A model generated the notes under the pieces. That model was not told the DNA's origin. It ran no database searches and was given only the letters and a program-made list of their open reading frames with translations. The translations under genes and the position numbers were made by a program. Below, piece by piece: positions 34,399-36,127 of a stretch of 36,127 nt of DNA. Position 1 is the stretch's first letter. The number at the start of each line of letters is the position of its first letter. Source of the stretch: Acetobacter estunensis (GTDB lineage Bacteria; Pseudomonadota; Alphaproteobacteria; Acetobacterales; Acetobacteraceae); contig NZ_WOTH01000029.1 in the NCBI RefSeq assembly GCF_011516945.1, forward strand, positions 1-36,127. Reading direction: 5' to 3'.

Positions 34399-34608
34399 GG
34401 CTTTAGGCGAAGACGCGAAGCTTGAAGCGTGGGCGTGAGCCGACGCTTTCCGTGTGTACGTAAAACACGAAAATCCCTGAAAATTAGGTGCCTTTACCGC
34501 TTCATATAATGTGGAAATGGGCGCCCCTTCCCGGTATGAACCGGAAAAACACTCCTTCGTGCGACATCGGCCTCGCGCCGGATGCCGCCTGTCAGCCACG
34601 GGTGCCCC
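34399..34608 (+). promoter_or_regulatory. nrdA-nrdB intergenic region with possible promoter
   Basis: The 210-bp gap is longer than expected within an operon. It holds a 9-bp hairpin with one mismatch, AAGCGTGGGC-GTGA-GCCGACGCTT (about 34427-34450), without a U-tract, and a perfect TATAAT (34505-34510) in a locally AT-rich patch, with no good -35. nrdB may have its own promoter here. Confidence 0.35.
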
Positions 34609-35589
34609 ATGACCGCTGAAAAGAACTTCGATCTCCTCACACCGAGCGCGTCCTACAAGCCGTTCCGATATCCGTGGGCGTATGAAGCGTGGAAGGTTCA
34701 GCAGTCGCTGCACTGGCTGCCCGAGGAGATCCCGCTCGGCGATGACGTCAAGGACTGGAACAACAATCTGACGGAGACCGAGAAGTATCTGGTCACGCAG
34801 ATTTTCCGCCTCTTCACGCAGCAGGATACCGAGGTCGAGAACGCCTATATCGATCTCTACATGCCGCGTTTCAAGCCTACCGAAGTGCGCATGATGCTGT
34901 CCGCCTTCACCAACATGGAAAGCATCCATCAGGCGGCGTATTCACACCTGCTCGACACCATCGGCATGCCCGAGACGGAATATGCAGCCTTCCTCGAATA
35001 CGAGGCGATGGCGGCCAAGCACGAATTCCTCAAGCGCTTCAACATGGATGATCACTACAATACGGCGCTTTCCATGGCCGTGTTCGCGGGGTTCACGGAG
35101 GGGCTACAGCTTTTCGCGTCGTTCGCCATGCTGCTGAACTTCCCGCGCCACAATCTCATGAAGGGCATGGGGCAGGTCGTCACATGGTCTGTGCGTGACG
35201 AGACGCTGCATGTGCTCTCCATCACACAGCTCTTCAAAACCTATATGTCCGAGTTCGGGCATCTGATCGACAAGAAGGGTGTGGCGGCTGCGATCCATAC
35301 GGCGTGTGAAGAGATCGTCACCAACGAGGATCGCTTCATCGATCTGGCGTTCGCCATGGGGCCGGTGAAGGGGCTGACCGCCGCCGAGGTGAAGCAGTAC
35401 ATCCGCTTCATCGCCAACCGGCGGCTCGACGGGATGGATCTGGCACCGATTTACGACGTGCCGAAAAACCCGCTGCCGTGGATCGACGACATGATGAACG
35501 CGGTGGAACACACCAACTTCTTCGAGAACCGCTCCACCGAATACAGCCGCGCGTCCACGCTGGGCACGTGGGAAGAAGCTTTCGCCTGA
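34609..35589 (+). CDS. nrdB: class I ribonucleotide reductase beta subunit
   Basis: The 326-aa radical-generating subunit. All six metal ligands are found with E. coli spacing: D73, E104, H107 (NMESIHQAAY), E164 (GFTEGLQLF), E198 and H201 (RDETLHVL). The radical Tyr is present as Y111, so it is a tyrosyl-radical protein and not the Phe-containing class Ic. There is no ATP-cone in this subunit either. ATG 34609 gives MTAEKNFDLL; an in-frame ATG at 34582 would add nine residues. Together with nrdA it supplies oxygen-dependent deoxynucleotide synthesis. Confidence 0.95.
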   Translation: MTAEKNFDLLTPSASYKPFRYPWAYEAWKVQQSLHWLPEEIPLGDDVKDWNNNLTETEKYLVTQIFRLFTQQDTEVENAYIDLYMPRFKPTEVRMMLSAFTNMESIHQAAYSHLLDTIGMPETEYAAFLEYEAMAAKHEFLKRFNMDDHYNTALSMAVFAGFTEGLQLFASFAMLLNFPRHNLMKGMGQVVTWSVRDETLHVLSITQLFKTYMSEFGHLIDKKGVAAAIHTACEEIVTNEDRFIDLAFAMGPVKGLTAAEVKQYIRFIANRRLDGMDLAPIYDVPKNPLPWIDDMMNAVEHTNFFENRSTEYSRASTLGTWEEAFA

Positions 35590-35623
35590 CTTGAGGAAGT
35601 CCTCCCAGAGTTGAGGGGGTCGC

Positions 35624-35989
35624 ATGGTTGATTATGGCCGCCGTTGCGATGATCTGGCGCAGGGGCTCACCTCCGAAGAGCCGGAGGCACCGCATCAGGG
35701 CGCGCGACGGCTTTCGCGGCGGCTGCTCGCTCTGGCTCATCAGGCGTGCGATCAGGGCGAACTGGATGTGGCGCGGATGCTTCTGGAGGCCACAGAGACG
35801 GTTTTCACCCGGCGCCGGGAATACGAAGGGGCGGTGGGACGGCGTCTGGGGGAGCAGATAGTGCTGGCGTATGAGCGTTGGTGGAAACTGAGCAACCCAC
35901 CCGAGGAGAAAACCCAGAAGGAAGTAGCGTGGTCGTTTGCCAGCGTGCGCAAGATGCTGCTCTCCGGCCCCGATACGGATATGTGCTGA
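35624..35989 (+). CDS. short protein of unknown function
   Basis: A 121-aa protein starting MVDYGRRCDDLAQGL and rich in Arg, Glu, Leu and Ala. It is predicted all-helical, with a central segment HQACDQGELDVARMLLEATE that resembles a helix-turn-helix-hairpin of tetratricopeptide type, and a Trp-rich later part (YERWWKLSN). It has no signal peptide or membrane segment. GAGGGGG lies 7 bases before ATG 35624, and it starts 34 bases after nrdB, so it could be co-transcribed. I do not recognise a named family; coding status is supported by start signal, base use and position. Confidence 0.6.
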   Translation: MVDYGRRCDDLAQGLTSEEPEAPHQGARRLSRRLLALAHQACDQGELDVARMLLEATETVFTRRREYEGAVGRRLGEQIVLAYERWWKLSNPPEEKTQKEVAWSFASVRKMLLSGPDTDMC

Positions 35990-36046
35990 GCGGCCTTCCT
36001 GTTGTCCTTCTCTTCATCGACGCGGAAATCTCACAGAAGGGTTGTA

Positions 36047-36117
36047 CATCGGGTTAGATTATGAAAAAGTCTGTTTTGTAGAAAAGAAATTTCCATAATC
36101 ATCAAGAAAACCCGATG
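36047..36117. repeat. nested inverted repeats in an AT-rich gap at the right edge
   Basis: CATCGGGTT (36047-36055) is the exact complement of AACCCGATG (36109-36117). Inside it, GATTATG (36057-36063) pairs with CATAATC (36094-36100). The sequence between is strongly AT-rich compared with the flanking gene. No gene is seen from 35990 to the window end. It could be a regulatory RNA fold, an operator region or an element end. Confidence 0.4.
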
Positions 36118-36127
36118 CAGACAGAGT

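Overview
The window looks like chromosomal DNA from an acetic acid bacterium or close relative (Alphaproteobacteria, Acetobacteraceae). This rests on protein-level resemblance, several IS5/IS3-family relics of the kind common in that family, an alphaproteobacterial GAAC-N7-GAAC SOS box in front of lexA, and moderate-to-high GC in the housekeeping part. The genus cannot be fixed from sequence reading alone.

Region 1 (1-15250) is an accessory island. Its left edge is a pile of nested insertion-sequence debris: an IS5-type transposase tail, a second IS5 fragment and an IS3 relic. A mobA-like molybdenum cofactor gene of lower GC follows, then a degenerate IS5-family copy. The core of the island is a compact nitrate-assimilation operon: NarK-type transporter, alginate-export-type outer-membrane porin, a fused NirB-NirD nitrite reductase (966 aa), a fused nitrate reductase/diflavin reductase (1327 aa), the ANTAR regulator NasT, the nitrate sensor NasS, and a 'nitrate reductase associated protein'. 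The genes abut or overlap (TGATG and ATGA junctions). The operon is closed on the right by a full-length but triply nonsense-mutated IS5-family element related to the degenerate copy on the left and in opposite orientation. Together the genes could carry nitrate through both membranes, reduce it to nitrite with electrons from NADPH and then to ammonium with NAD(P)H, and sense nitrate.

Region 2 (15250-19240) holds a ferritin-like protein with an AT-rich upstream region, converging on a leftward run: an exported yellow/MRJP-family beta-propeller protein, a secreted alpha/beta hydrolase (4-nt overlap), and an ELM1-family putative glycosyltransferase.

Region 3 (19240-25690) is core: eno, ftsB, a glycosyltransferase interrupted by one in-frame stop, rpmG with a strong terminator, moeA, lexA and a nucleoside hydrolase. 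Region 4 (25690-31310) is metabolic and redox: quinone-dependent D-lactate dehydrogenase, a LysR regulator divergent from a pirin, an isochorismatase-fold hydrolase, WrbA, and a 54-aa conserved-looking small protein. Region 5 (31300-36127) has a Gfo/Idh/MocA oxidoreductase, a class I ribonucleotide reductase pair (nrdA without an ATP-cone, nrdB with complete metal ligands and radical tyrosine), and a short unknown protein.

Nothing here is an obviously new defence or mobile system. The most distinctive content is the two-enzyme fused nitrate-assimilation module inside IS relics, and several RNA-level structures (a terminator/anti-terminator-like switch at 29645-29697, a leader hairpin before nrdA, strong inverted repeats at gene ends). 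No CRISPR array, tRNA or rRNA was seen.
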